DNA of 64,000 nucleotides, taken from the NCBI RefSeq assembly GCF_035917455.1, contig NZ_CP109078.1, positions 4,572,001-4,636,000 on the forward strand, read 5' to 3'. The notes beneath the pieces were generated by a model. It was not told where the DNA came from and searched no databases. It was given only the letters and a program-made list of their open reading frames with translations. Shown here piece by piece: positions 36,966-46,024 of this stretch (its first letter is position 1; every line of letters begins with the position of its first letter). The DNA is from Micromonospora sp. NBC_01796 (GTDB lineage Bacteria > Actinomycetota > Actinomycetes > Mycobacteriales > Micromonosporaceae). The translations under genes were made by a program, and so were the position numbers.

Positions 36966-38221
36966 GCTTCTTCGAGATCCTGCGGTTCGCCGTACGCGGG
37001 ATCACCGTGAACAAGCTCCGCTCGGCGCTGACCATGCTCGGCGTACTGATCGGGGTCGGCGCGGTGATCCTGCTCGTCGCGGTCGGCAACGGCTCGGCGA
37101 AGCAGATCACCGACCGGATCGCCGCGCTGGGCAGCAACACCCTCACCGTGCAGAGCACCGCGCGGGGCGGCAGCAGCAGCGACGCGATCACCGTACCGAC
37201 CGCGTTGGCGCTGAAGGACCCGGTACTGGCGCCGGACGCGCGCTCGGTCTCCCCGGTGGTGAACGCCTCGGCGACCATCACCTACCAGGGCGCCGACCAC
37301 CAGGTGTCGCAGTTCGTCGGCACGTACCCGAGTTATCTCGGTGCGTCGAACACCTCGGTTGCGACCGGTGCCGCGTTCAGCGACTCGGACCTCGCCCAGG
37401 GCCGGCGGGTGGTCCTGATCGGACAGACCGTCGCGGCCGAGCTGTTTCCCGGTACGGACCCCCTCGGCGCGCAGGTGACCGTCGGCGGTGCGCTCTACAC
37501 GGTGGTCGGCGTACTGGCGGAGAAGGGTTCCGCCACCGGTTTCCAGGACGCCAACGACGTGGCGATCGCGCCGCTGACCGCGGTCCAGCAGACGTTGACC
37601 GGTTACGGCGCGGTCAACTCGGTGCTCGTCGAGGCCACCGGACCGGACCGGGTGGACGACGCCCAGGCACAGATCGCCACCATCCTCGACCAGCGACTCA
37701 AGGTCGCACCGGCGGCGAGTGGGGCGGTCGCGGGTGGGGCGGTCGCTCGGGGTGGTGCCGCCGCCGGGCGGGCGCAGGGTACGCCGTACCGGATCCAGAA
37801 CGCGGCCCAGTTGCTCCAGACCCAGACCGAGACCGCGGACACCTTCACCGTACTGCTCGGTGCGGTGGCCGGGATCAGCCTGCTCGTCGGCGGTATCGGC
37901 ATCACCAACATCATGCTGGTCACGGTGACCGAGCGGACCCGCGAGATCGGCATCCGCAAGGCCCTCGGTGCGCCCCGCCGGGTGATCCTCACCCAGTTCC
38001 TCGCCGAGGCGACCATGCTCAGCCTGGTTGGCGGGGGACTGGGGGTGCTGGCGGCACTGGCCGGCAGCCATTTCACCATCGTCGGCGTCAAGCCGGTGGT
38101 CGTACCCAGCTCGATCGCCCTGGCGCTGGGCGTATCGGTCGCGATCGGGCTCTTCTTCGGCAGCGTGCCGGCCAGCCGGGCGGCCGGTCTGCGGCCCATC
38201 GACGCCCTCCGCTACGAGTGA
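36962..38221 (+). CDS. ABC transporter permease (MacB/FtsX type)
   Basis: 419 residues. TM1 ([31 protein letters not shown]) is followed by a large extracellular MacB-like domain, with three C-terminal helices ([89 protein letters not shown]). The coupling loop [14 protein letters not shown] and the end [13 protein letters not shown] are typical. It works with the preceding ATPase as a mechanotransmission-type ABC exporter. Confidence 0.95.
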
Positions 38222-38248
38222 GCCACGAGTGATTCCGGGGAAGCAGCG

Positions 38249-38896
38249 ATGAGCAGAGCAGTGCGATGGGGTCGCCGTTCGCCGGGTGCGCCCGGAGTCC
38301 ACCGGGACGACGCGGCGGACGCCCCGACCGTCGTCGGCCCGCCCCTCGTGGTCGCCGATACGCCCACCCCGCCGATCGGGGCGGGCCACGACGATGACGG
38401 GGACCTCGCCGTCGAGTTGGCGGCCGTGGCGGGTCACCGCTGGTGGAACCGGGCAACCCTCTACCTCGGGGCGGCGGTGCTGCTGATCGGCGGTTTCCTC
38501 GGCGGGGTGCAGGTGCAGAAGTCGTACGGCGATCCGCCCGGCACCGGTCCCGCAGCCGCCACCGGTCGGGGTGCCCAGCGCGGCGCCGGTGGTTTCGCCG
38601 GCTTCCCCGGCGGCGCCGGCCGCCCGGGCGGCACCGCCACCGGCGGCGTCCCCGACGCCGACGGCGGTACGGCACAGACCACCACCGGCACGGTGAAGCT
38701 GGTCGACGGCACCACCGTGTACGTCCAGACCGCCGACGGCACCGTGATCACGGTCCGGACCGGCACCGACACCGCCGTGGCGGTCGCCAGGGCCGGTTCA
38801 CTCAAGGACCTCAAGGCCGGTGACACGGTCACCGTCGACGGACCCAACTCCGCCGGTACGGTCACCGCCACGAAGGTCACCGCCCAGTCGAAGTGA
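38249..38896 (+). CDS. Single-pass membrane protein with DUF5666-like extracellular end
   Basis: 215 residues. A disordered, acidic-Pro N-terminus is followed by one TM ([26 protein letters not shown]), a Gly/Ala-rich linker and a small beta domain ([55 protein letters not shown]) like DUF5666/OB-fold. It is the last gene of the efflux cluster and follows the permease by 27 bp. Its 3' end overlaps antisense with the GNAT gene by 99 bp. Confidence 0.78.
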   Translation: MSRAVRWGRRSPGAPGVHRDDAADAPTVVGPPLVVADTPTPPIGAGHDDDGDLAVELAAVAGHRWWNRATLYLGAAVLLIGGFLGGVQVQKSYGDPPGTGPAAATGRGAQRGAGGFAGFPGGAGRPGGTATGGVPDADGGTAQTTTGTVKLVDGTTVYVQTADGTVITVRTGTDTAVAVARAGSLKDLKAGDTVTVDGPNSAGTVTATKVTAQSK

Positions 38897-39514
38897 CCGG
38901 TTGTCCGAGGATGGTGCGGAGCCGCTCGAGCCCGTAACCCCCGCGCCGCCGATGGGTCGGGCGGCATGGCGGAGGTGCAGGTGACCGTCGTTGGGGAAGG
39001 GCGGCCGGGCCGCCATCACCTGTTCGAATGCGTACCCGGCCTTCTCCGCCACCCGGCACGAGGCGACATTGTCCACCTGGTGGAGCAGGTCAAGACGGGT
39101 CAGTCCGTCCGGGGCGAAGGTGTCGAAGGCCCAGCGGGTCAGTGCCTCCAGGGCCACCGGGGCGATGCCCCGACCACGGGCGTACGCCGCCGTCCAGTAG
39201 CCGACCTCGGCGGAGCCGTTTGTCGGGTCGACCGCCTTGAGCGCCACGTTGCCCAGCAACCTGCCCCCGTTGTCGTCGCCCACCAGGTCCTCCAGGACGG
39301 CGAAGCTGTGCCGCTGGCGGCTGCGCCAACCGTCACCCTGTACGGCCAGCCAGCGCACCGCGTCCTCGGCGTCCGCCACCGGGGACCGGGTCCACCGGCG
39401 CAGGACCGGATCACGGTACGCCTCGATCAACGCCTCGGCGTCGGTGTCCAGCCAGGGCCGGAGCAGGAGGGCGGGCGTGGACGATGTGGCATCCACCCGC
39501 AGGACATGGGTCAT
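38798..39514 (-). CDS. GNAT-family N-acetyltransferase (RimJ/RimL-like)
   Basis: 238 residues. LLLRPWLDTDAEALIEAYRDP opens it, and the acetyl-CoA site is in GSAEVGYWTAAYARGRGIAPVALEAL followed by FAPDGLTRLDLLHQVDNVASCRVAEKAGYAFE. The normal C-terminus should end near HLHLRHA; instead the frame runs on for about 55 residues of low-complexity Gly/Arg/Ser to 38798, antisense to the neighbouring gene. Loss of an original stop codon is likely. The substrate is unknown. Confidence 0.85.
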   Translation of the reverse strand: MTHVLRVDATSSTPALLLRPWLDTDAEALIEAYRDPVLRRWTRSPVADAEDAVRWLAVQGDGWRSRQRHSFAVLEDLVGDDNGGRLLGNVALKAVDPTNGSAEVGYWTAAYARGRGIAPVALEALTRWAFDTFAPDGLTRLDLLHQVDNVASCRVAEKAGYAFEQVMAARPPFPNDGHLHLRHAARPIGGAGVTGSSGSAPSSDNRSLRLGGDLRGGDRTGGVGSVDGDRVTGLEVLE

Positions 39515-39550
39515 CAGAGTCCTCCCCGTTACGGCGTTACCGGCGGGCCG

Positions 39551-39625
39551 GTGCTGAGCGTTACCGGCCGGCGGTGCTGAGCTTTACCGGCTGGCGGTGC
39601 TGAGCGTTACCGGCTGGCGGTGATG
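39551..39625 (+). repeat. 23-bp tandem repeat, about 3.3 copies
   Basis: Units start at 39551, 39574, 39597 and a partial at 39620; consensus GTGCTGAGCGTTACCGGC plus YGGCG. Units 1 to 3 differ at two positions. It lies between the start of the GNAT gene and the stop of the EcfT gene. Confidence 0.85.
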
Positions 39626-39626
39626 A

Positions 39627-40427
39627 TCAGCCGAGCAAGGGTTGGAACGTACCGAGCAGGATGCTGACCGTCAGCGCCGCCCCGGCCAGCACGGCGGCAC
39701 CGGCCACCAGCGCGGTGTCGGCGACGGTGAACCGCTGCCGCCGGGCGACCGTACGCGGGGTGCCGCCGTCGAACCCTCGGGCGTCCATCGCGGTGGCGAG
39801 CCGGGTGCCGCGCCGGATCGCCCCGACGAGCAGGGCGAACGCGGTGGCGCCGAAGAGGCGCAGCCGGGCGATCGGGTTACGTCCGGCGTCCACGCCCCGG
39901 GCCCGCCGGGCCATGCCCAGCAGTTGCCACTCGGTGGCGAGCAGGGGCAGCATCCGGAACGCGGCCAGCGCGCCGAGCGCGAACCGGGATGACACCCTCG
40001 CGTTCTGGATCAGCGCGTCGGCCAGGTCGGTCGGGTCGGTGGTGGCGAAGACCAGCACGCCGGGCAGCGCCACCGCGAGCACCCGCAGGACCAGACCCAG
40101 GGCGGAGGTGAGCACACCGGTGGTGACCGTGATCGGGCCGGCGTCGAGCAGCACCGCCCCGGTACGGTCGGCGGCGAACAGCACCATGGTGAGCACGATG
40201 CCCAGCGAACCGATCAGCAGTGGCCAGGCCCGGCGGGCCAGGGTGCCGTAGCCGAGGCCGAACAGGGGCAGCACGGCCAGCTCGATGGCGATCGCGACGG
40301 CGGGCGCGACCGGGTCGATCGTGGCGACCAGGGTGAACGAGAACACCAGCGCGGCGGCGAGCTTCGCCACCGGATTGCGCCGAGCCAGCGGCGCCGTCGC
40401 CCTCCCCACCGGCCCAGTGCTGATCAC
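39627..40427 (-). CDS. ECF transporter T component (CbiQ/YkoC-like)
   Basis: 266 residues with five to six hydrophobic helices. EcfT proteins couple the two ATPases to the substrate-binding S component. The two cytoplasmic coupling motifs are recognisable: MARRARGVDAGRNP (Ala-Arg-Gly) and AMDARGFDGGTPR (Ala-Arg-Gly). The start is GTG 40427, whose triplet comes from a 25-bp direct repeat shared with the end of the ATPase gene. It is third in the riboswitch-led operon after ykoE- and ykoD-like genes. Confidence 0.9.
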   Translation of the reverse strand: MISTGPVGRATAPLARRNPVAKLAAALVFSFTLVATIDPVAPAVAIAIELAVLPLFGLGYGTLARRAWPLLIGSLGIVLTMVLFAADRTGAVLLDAGPITVTTGVLTSALGLVLRVLAVALPGVLVFATTDPTDLADALIQNARVSSRFALGALAAFRMLPLLATEWQLLGMARRARGVDAGRNPIARLRLFGATAFALLVGAIRRGTRLATAMDARGFDGGTPRTVARRQRFTVADTALVAGAAVLAGAALTVSILLGTFQPLLG

Positions 40428-40490
40428 GCCGCGACTCCCCGGTTCACGCGGGCTTCTACCCGGTTCACGCCGCGACTCCCCGGTTCACGC
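40425..40490 (-). repeat. 25-bp direct repeat, period 41, at the ykoD-ykoC junction
   Basis: CACGCCGCGACTCCCCGGTT plus CACGC occurs at 40425-40449 and 40466-40490. The second copy encodes the last residues of the ATPase and part of its stop region; the first supplies the GTG start of the EcfT gene. Confidence 0.8.
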
Positions 40491-41943
40491 CGTCGGAGAT
40501 CGGGTCGGGCGCGGGGTCGTCCCGGCGGGAGAGGGTCACGGTCCGGTCGGCGATCGCGGTGACGAAATCGGCGTCGTGGGTGACGGTGACCATGCCGTGC
40601 CCGGCGTCGCGCAGGTCGGCGAGCAGGTCGACCAGCTCGATCCAGGTACGCCGGTCCTGGCCGAAGGTCGGCTCGTCGAGTACGAGCAGCCGGGGCGCGG
40701 TGGCCAGGGCGGTCGCCACGCTCAGCCGCCGCGCCTCACCACCGGAGAGGGTGTACGGGTTCGCCCCGGCGAGCCGGTCCAGCCGGAGCCGGACGAGCAG
40801 ATCGTCCACTGTGGAGCGTACGACGGGTTCCGGGAGGCCGGTCCGGCGTGGCCCGAGGGCCAGTTCGTCGAAGACCGTACCGGCGAGGAACTGGTGTTCG
40901 GGGTCCTGGAAGACCGAGCCGATCCGGCGTACCAGGGACTTGGCCCGCCAGCGGTGCGGTGGCGTACCGGCGTCGGTTCCGGCCAGGGCGGAAGTGGCCT
41001 CCAGTCGACCGGTGCCCGGTTTCATCAGCCCGCCGAGTTGCAGGGCCAGGGTGGTCTTGCCGACCCCGTTGCGCCCGAGTACGGCAACCGCCTCGCCGGC
41101 CCGTACGGTCAGATCGGTCGGGGCCAGCCGGGGTGGTAGGCCGAGCCGGTCGGCGGTGAGCAACAGGTCGCCGGCGGCGGTGGTTGCCGGTCGGGCGCGC
41201 ACCGACCGGCCGGGTACCCAGACCCCGGCGTCGGCGAGGGCGTCCCCGTGCGCGGCGAAGACCTCGTCCGGGCTGCCGTCGGCGCGGATGCCGCCGCCCG
41301 GCTCCAGGACCACTACCCGGTCGACCAGGGGGAGTGCCTCCGCGACCCGGTGTTCGACCAGGATCAGGGTGGTGTCGCGGTCCACTGCGGCGGCGATCGC
41401 CGCCCGGACCAGGGCGGCACCGGCCGGGTCGAGGTTGGCGGTGGGTTCGTCGAGCAGGAGCAGCCGGGGCCGGAGCGCGAGTACGCCGGCCAGGGCGAGC
41501 CGTTGCTGCTCGCCGCCGGAGAGGGCGGCGGTGGAGCGGTCCCGTCCGTAGGGGAAGCCGACCCGGTGCATCGCCTCGTCGACCCGGTTCCAGATTTCGC
41601 CGGCCGGCACGCCCCGGTTCTCCAGCCCGAACGCGACGTCGTCGCCGGCCCGTGCCATCACGAGCTGGCTCTCCGGGTCCTGGAACAGGATGCCGACCCG
41701 GTCCCGGACCGTACGCGGATCGGCCCCGTCGACCTCGATCAGCCCCGCCTGTTCACCGGAGTCCTCGGCGAGCAGCCCCGCGAGCGCGGCCAGCAACGTG
41801 CTCTTCCCCGCCCCCGAACCCCCCAGCAGCAACACCCGCTCCCCAACTCCAACCCGCAGATCAACCCCCCGTACCGCCCACCCCTTCCGCCCCGCATGCC
41901 TCCACCCGAACCCCCCAACAACCACCCCACCCACCCCACTCAC
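40465..41943 (-). CDS. ECF transporter fused double ATPase (YkoD-like)
   Basis: 492 residues with two ABC domains in one chain. Domain 1: Walker A LLGGSGAGKSTLL, Q-loop LFQDPESQLV, signature LSGGEQQRLALAG, Walker B LLLLDEPTANLDPAG. Domain 2: Walker A LGRNGVGKTTLAL, Q-loop VFQDPEHQFLAGTV, signature LSGGEARRLSVATA, Walker B LLVLDEPTFGQD. This fusion is the YkoD architecture of HMP/thiamine transporters. The start is GTG 41943 with GGAAGGG upstream. It sits between ykoE- and ecfT-like genes. Confidence 0.94.
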   Translation of the reverse strand: MSGVGGVVVGGFGWRHAGRKGWAVRGVDLRVGVGERVLLLGGSGAGKSTLLAALAGLLAEDSGEQAGLIEVDGADPRTVRDRVGILFQDPESQLVMARAGDDVAFGLENRGVPAGEIWNRVDEAMHRVGFPYGRDRSTAALSGGEQQRLALAGVLALRPRLLLLDEPTANLDPAGAALVRAAIAAAVDRDTTLILVEHRVAEALPLVDRVVVLEPGGGIRADGSPDEVFAAHGDALADAGVWVPGRSVRARPATTAAGDLLLTADRLGLPPRLAPTDLTVRAGEAVAVLGRNGVGKTTLALQLGGLMKPGTGRLEATSALAGTDAGTPPHRWRAKSLVRRIGSVFQDPEHQFLAGTVFDELALGPRRTGLPEPVVRSTVDDLLVRLRLDRLAGANPYTLSGGEARRLSVATALATAPRLLVLDEPTFGQDRRTWIELVDLLADLRDAGHGMVTVTHDADFVTAIADRTVTLSRRDDPAPDPISDGVNRGVAA

Positions 41944-41956
41944 CCCTTCCTCTAGT

Positions 41957-42019
41957 CGTTGATCATGAAGTTAGATACCTCAGAACAAGATCGAATCGTC
42001 GCTAACTTCATGATCAACG
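41957..42019. repeat. Long intergenic hairpin (18-bp perfect stem, 27-nt loop)
   Basis: Arms 41957-41974 and 42002-42019 are perfect complements over 18 bp; the arm includes GTTGATCATGAAGTTAG. It is A/T-rich compared with its surroundings. It separates the ykoE- and ykoD-like genes within the same operon. Confidence 0.85.
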
Positions 42020-42046
42020 CGAAAGGGCCGGCGGGCCGGGTGGGGG

Positions 42047-42619
42047 TTAGATCGTGGGGCGGGTGCGGCCGGCGGGGAAGCGGTCTAGGGCGCCGGTGTT
42101 GGCTAGGGCTCGGGTTAGGGCGATGCTGCCTAGGCCGGCCACTACCAGGGAGCTTGCGGTGGTCAGGGCCAGGTAGGGGAGGCGGAAGCTGTCCCAGGCG
42201 GTGCCGGGGTACCAGACGAAGATGTCGTAGATGGCGGCGGCGAGACCGGCCAGGGCGGCGGCCAGCAGGGTCACCGGCAGCCGGTAGATCCGGTACGCGA
42301 ACACGGCGAAGGCCAGCTCCGCGGCGGCGGCCTCGATCGGACCCTGGACCACCAGGGTCCAGCCCCAGCTCGTGCCCAGGGCCACCGAGACCAGGGCGGC
42401 CAGGGTCAGGGTGTAGAGGGCCGCACCCGGCTTGCGGATCACCAGTGCGCCGAGTACGGCCGGCACCAGCCACACCCCGTAGATCACGGCGCGACCGGGC
42501 AGTGGAATGGCGTCGGCCGGACCGTTCCAGAGCAGGCCCCAGGCCCAGAAGATGACGCCGAACGCCACCCCGAGGGTCGAGGCGATGACGATGTCGAGCG
42601 TCCGCCAGCGGTTGTTCAT
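42047..42619 (-). CDS. ECF transporter S component (YkoE-like)
   Basis: 190 residues with about five hydrophobic helices. MNNRWRTLDIVIASTLGVAFGVIFWAWGLLWNGPADAIPLPGRAVIYGVWLVPAVLGALVIRKPG and GPIEAAAAELAFAVFAYRIYRLPVT fit YkoE, the substrate-binding component for hydroxymethylpyrimidine or thiamine. ATG 42619 is chosen; GGGAG is nine bases upstream. The TPP riboswitch in its leader supports a thiamine-precursor role, so substrate assignment is better than for most genes here. Confidence 0.92.
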   Translation of the reverse strand: MNNRWRTLDIVIASTLGVAFGVIFWAWGLLWNGPADAIPLPGRAVIYGVWLVPAVLGALVIRKPGAALYTLTLAALVSVALGTSWGWTLVVQGPIEAAAAELAFAVFAYRIYRLPVTLLAAALAGLAAAIYDIFVWYPGTAWDSFRLPYLALTTASSLVVAGLGSIALTRALANTGALDRFPAGRTRPTI

Positions 42620-42712
42620 GATGTTGGCTCCCAGTTCTCGAACGTGAACCAGGAGAAGTCGCACGCCTCGGCCCGGCCTCGTGCCGGACTCCGGCGCGGC
42701 CGGAGCATGACC

Positions 42713-42799
<87 letters not shown>

Positions 42800-42939
42800 G
42801 ATGTGAAGTTGTTTCGGCGACGCTAGCACCGACCGGTGATGCGGCACAGCGCCGTATCGATCGGGTGTGGTGGTGGACACCGGGGCTCGGGTTAGGGTGA
42901 GCTGCCCCGACCCGGCCGAGCGAGGAGAGCAGAGACGCC

Positions 42940-44079
42940 GTGACCGCCTCCGACCGCGCGACCGAACGCCGCGCCGGGCCGGGCGACGAGATCGACTGGA
43001 CGATCCCGCCCACCACCGGCACCGTCGACCGCGCCGCGCCCGGTTCGACCACCGGTCAGGGCCGCGCCCACACCACCCCCGGCGGTACGCCCGCAGCAGG
43101 CGACCCATCACCCCGGCAACGGCTGTTCGGCGACCGGATCGGGTCGGTGGAGGTGCTCGCCGGGCTCCTCATCCTGCTGGTCGTCTTCCGTGGCCCGGTC
43201 GCCGACGCGATCTCCGGCCCACGACTGCAGACCTGGACCACGGTTTTCGTCTCGGTGATGGTGCAGGCGGTGCCGTTCCTCGTCTTCGGTGTGGTCCTCA
43301 GCGCGGTGATCGCGGTTTTTGTGCCCCGTACCTTCTGGGCGAAGGCGTTGCCGAAACATCCGGCGCTGGCCGTACCGGTGGCGAGCTGCGCGGGAGTGAT
43401 CCTGCCCGGTTGCGAGTGTGGCGCGGTCCCGATCGCCGGGTCGCTGATCCGCCGGGGCGTCACCCCGGCCGCCGCGCTGGCGTTCCTGCTCGCCGCCCCG
43501 GCGATCAACCCGATAGTGCTCACCGCCACCGCGGTCGCCTTCCCGCAGAACCCGGAGATGGTGGTCGGCCGGGGCGTCGCCAGCCTGATCGTGGCGATGC
43601 TGATGGGTTGGCTCTGGCTGCGGCTGGGTCGGGCCGACTGGATCCGGCTGCCGCACCGCCCCGACCTGGACGGACTGTCGAAGGGGCGGGCGTTCTTCTC
43701 GGCCGTACGGCACGACGTGGTGCACGCGGGCGGCTTCCTGGTGCTCGGTGCGATGGCGGCGGCCTGTATCAACGTGCTGGTGCCGGAGCGTTGGTTGCAG
43801 ACCCTGGCCGACAACCCGATCCTGTCGGTGCTGGCGCTGGCGGTCCTCGCGGTGCTGCTGTCGATCTGCTCGGAGGCGGACGCGTTCGTGGCCGCGTCGC
43901 TGTCCCAGTTCTCGCTCACCGCCAGGCTGACGTTCCTCGTCGTCGGGCCGATGGTCGACCTCAAGCTGATCTCGATGCAGGCCGGTGTCTTCGGGCGGCG
44001 GTTCGCGTTCCGGTTCGCCCCGGCGACGTTCGCGGTCGCCGTACTGGTGGCGGTGGGAGTGGGAGCGGTGGTGTTCTGA
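42940..44079 (+). CDS. YraQ/UPF0718-type permease
   Basis: 379 residues with eight to nine hydrophobic helices. The conserved GVILPGCECGAVPIAGSLIRRG loop and LAAPAINPIVLTATAVAF match the UPF0718/ArsP-like permease family. A Pro/Thr-rich N-terminus of about 65 residues precedes TM1. Substrate is uncertain: relatives handle organoarsenicals or metals. GTG 42940 has GAGGAGAGC upstream. The stop overlaps the next gene (TGATG), as is typical for the YraQ-TIGR03943 pair. Confidence 0.9.
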   Translation: MTASDRATERRAGPGDEIDWTIPPTTGTVDRAAPGSTTGQGRAHTTPGGTPAAGDPSPRQRLFGDRIGSVEVLAGLLILLVVFRGPVADAISGPRLQTWTTVFVSVMVQAVPFLVFGVVLSAVIAVFVPRTFWAKALPKHPALAVPVASCAGVILPGCECGAVPIAGSLIRRGVTPAAALAFLLAAPAINPIVLTATAVAFPQNPEMVVGRGVASLIVAMLMGWLWLRLGRADWIRLPHRPDLDGLSKGRAFFSAVRHDVVHAGGFLVLGAMAAACINVLVPERWLQTLADNPILSVLALAVLAVLLSICSEADAFVAASLSQFSLTARLTFLVVGPMVDLKLISMQAGVFGRRFAFRFAPATFAVAVLVAVGVGAVVF

Positions 44080-44843
44080 TGAACCGACAGGCACAGGCGG
44101 TGGTGTTGCTGCTGCTCGGCGGGGCGGTGCTCAAGGCCAGCCTCACCGACATGTACCTGCGTTACGTCAAGGAGGGGCTGCAACCCTTCCTGATCGGGTC
44201 CGCGATCCTGCTGATCGCGGTGGCGGTGATGACCCTGGTCCACGACCTGCGCCCGGCCCGGCGTACGGCCGGGGCGGCGGTGGACAGGTCGGCCGAGGAG
44301 GACCACGACCACGGGCACGACCACGGGCACGGGGGTAAGGGCCACCACGAGCCGAGGGTCGGTTGGCTGCTCATCCTGCCCGTGCTCGGCCTGCTCCTGG
44401 TCGCCCCACCGGCCCTGGGCTCGTACGCGGCCGGTCAGGCCGGGACCGCCCTCGGCAGCCAACCGCTGTCGGACTATCCGCCGCTGCCCGAGGGTGACCC
44501 GGTCCGGATCGGGGTGCTCGACTACGCCTCCCGGGCCATCTTCGACAAGGGTGTCTCGCTCGGCGACCGGCGGGTGCAGCTCACCGGTTTCGTCGCCACC
44601 GGGGCCAACGGCGAACCGATCCTGGCCCGCATGATCCTGTCCTGCTGTGCTGCCGACGGTCGGCCGATCAAGCTCGGCCTGGCCGGCGACCCGCCGACCG
44701 GCCTGGCCCCGGACACCTGGGTCGACGTGGTCGGCCGCTACTCCGACCGGATCGCCAAGGACCCGGTCAACGACGAGGAGATCCCGTACCTCGAGGTGGA
44801 GTCGTGGCGCCAGGTCGACCCACCGAAGCAACCGTACGAGTGA
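44079..44843 (+). CDS. TIGR03943-family membrane protein with His-rich loop
   Basis: 254 residues. Two N-terminal TMs flank a cytoplasmic or exposed loop of alternating His/Asp/Gly (DHDHGHDHGHGGKGHH), a likely metal-binding tract. The C-terminal domain (VRIGVLDYASRAIFDKGVSLGDRRVQLTGFVATG; ARMILSCCAADGRPIKLGL) is characteristic of TIGR03943 and includes an SCCAADG cysteine motif. It is coupled to the YraQ permease. The pair is often tied to metal, particularly zinc, homeostasis; no Zur box was found upstream. Confidence 0.9.
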   Translation: MNRQAQAVVLLLLGGAVLKASLTDMYLRYVKEGLQPFLIGSAILLIAVAVMTLVHDLRPARRTAGAAVDRSAEEDHDHGHDHGHGGKGHHEPRVGWLLILPVLGLLLVAPPALGSYAAGQAGTALGSQPLSDYPPLPEGDPVRIGVLDYASRAIFDKGVSLGDRRVQLTGFVATGANGEPILARMILSCCAADGRPIKLGLAGDPPTGLAPDTWVDVVGRYSDRIAKDPVNDEEIPYLEVESWRQVDPPKQPYE

Positions 44844-44955
44844 AGCAAGGCCGGTCGGGGTGAGTTGCCCCGGTCGACGGTTAGTTCCCCGGCCAGTGGG
44901 CACTGCCATGGGATCGGCACGCGCGGGCGTGACCGGGACCGTGGAAGGGAACAGC

Positions 44956-45456
44956 ATGCCAGCCACACCAGAGGGTTCGTTCGGCCTCGACACGGCCGCA
45001 CACGTCGGGATCTCCGTCTCCGACCTCGACCGCTCGGTCGCCTTCTACCGGGCGTTGACCGGGTTGGAGCCGGCGGTCGACAACGAGAGCATGAAGGGTC
45101 AGGGCTTCGCGCACGCGCAGGGGCTGCCCGTGTCGAAGCTGCGCTACGCCACCTTCCACCTGAGCAATCTCGGCATCGACCTGATCGAGTTCGAGGACCC
45201 GGTCGGTGCTCCCGGCCAGTCCGCCGCCAACCGGCCGGGATCGATGCATCTCTGCTTCCAGGTGGACGACCTCCGATCGGTCCACACCCGGATGCGCGAG
45301 GCCGGGTACGACTTCCTCGGTGAGCCGTACACCTTCGCCGCCGACGAGGTGACCCCGCCGGACGCGGTCGGCACCCGGGTCGCGTACTTCAACGATCCGG
45401 ACGGGACCAACCTCGAACTGATCGAGCCCAGGGGCGGGTTCGCCGGCCCGAGCTGA
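44956..45456 (+). CDS. VOC-family (glyoxalase/bleomycin-resistance fold) protein
   Basis: 166 residues in two beta-alpha-beta-beta-beta modules. HVGISVSDLDRSVAFYRALTGL opens module 1 and MHLCFQVDDLRSVHTRMREAGYDF module 2; the metal-ligand candidates are His in HVGIS, Glu or His near DLIEFE, His in MHLCF and Glu in NLELIEPRG. Glyoxalase I, dioxygenase or resistance roles are all possible. GGAAGGG precedes ATG 44956. Confidence 0.88.
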   Translation: MPATPEGSFGLDTAAHVGISVSDLDRSVAFYRALTGLEPAVDNESMKGQGFAHAQGLPVSKLRYATFHLSNLGIDLIEFEDPVGAPGQSAANRPGSMHLCFQVDDLRSVHTRMREAGYDFLGEPYTFAADEVTPPDAVGTRVAYFNDPDGTNLELIEPRGGFAGPS

Positions 45457-45473
45457 CCGGGGACCACCGTGGG

Positions 45474-46004
45474 CTACGCCGCGGTCAGGGCCCAGATCTC
45501 GACGTCGTGGCGTACGCCGTTGTGCGGGAACGCCTGGCGGAGCACACCTTCGCGGGTCATGCCCAGCCGTCGGGCCGCCGCGATGCTGCGGTTGTTGTCG
45601 GGGACCGTACGCCATTCCACCCTGGTCAGACCGCGTACGCCGAGCGCCCAGTCGATCAGGTGCCGGGCGGCCAGGGTGACCAGCCCCCGGCCCTGCGCCT
45701 GCGGGGCGAGCCAGACCCCGATCTCGCAGACCCCGGCGCGGGGGTCGAAGACCCGGAACAGGACCCCGCCGACGAGCACGCCGTCGAGCCGGATGCCGAA
45801 GATCCGGCCCCCGTCGGCGGCCTGGGAGTCGGCGTAGCGCTGGAGGAACCGCCGGGCCGATTCGGTGTCGGTGATGGAGACGGCCCAGGGCAGCCACGGG
45901 GCCAGGTGCGCCCGGTGTTGTTCGACGTACCCGGCGAACTCGGCCGCCTGCCAGGGTTCGAGCGGTCGGAGTTCGGCGCCGGGGGCGAGGGGATGACCGA
46001 GCAT
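45474..46004 (-). CDS. GNAT acetyltransferase (RimJ/RimL-like)
   Basis: 176 residues. LRPLEPWQAAEFAGYVEQHRAHLAPWLPW is a typical RimJ/RimL start; FDPRAGVCEIGVWLAPQAQGRGLVTLAARHLIDWAL holds the acetyl-CoA loop (QGRGL), and NNRSIAAARRLGMTREGVLRQAF follows. It acetylates protein N-termini or small amines; the substrate is open. It diverges from a TetR gene, with a strong palindromic operator near its start. Confidence 0.9.
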   Translation of the reverse strand: MLGHPLAPGAELRPLEPWQAAEFAGYVEQHRAHLAPWLPWAVSITDTESARRFLQRYADSQAADGGRIFGIRLDGVLVGGVLFRVFDPRAGVCEIGVWLAPQAQGRGLVTLAARHLIDWALGVRGLTRVEWRTVPDNNRSIAAARRLGMTREGVLRQAFPHNGVRHDVEIWALTAA

Positions 46005-46024
46005 GTGGGCTCCAGACTCAGAAT

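Noticed and set aside
39551-39625. Possible CRISPR-like repeats
   Set aside because: The units are directly adjacent without spacers, so this is a plain tandem repeat.
42840-42939. Zur box ahead of the YraQ-type permease
   Set aside because: No inverted repeat resembling an actinomycete Zur site was found there.
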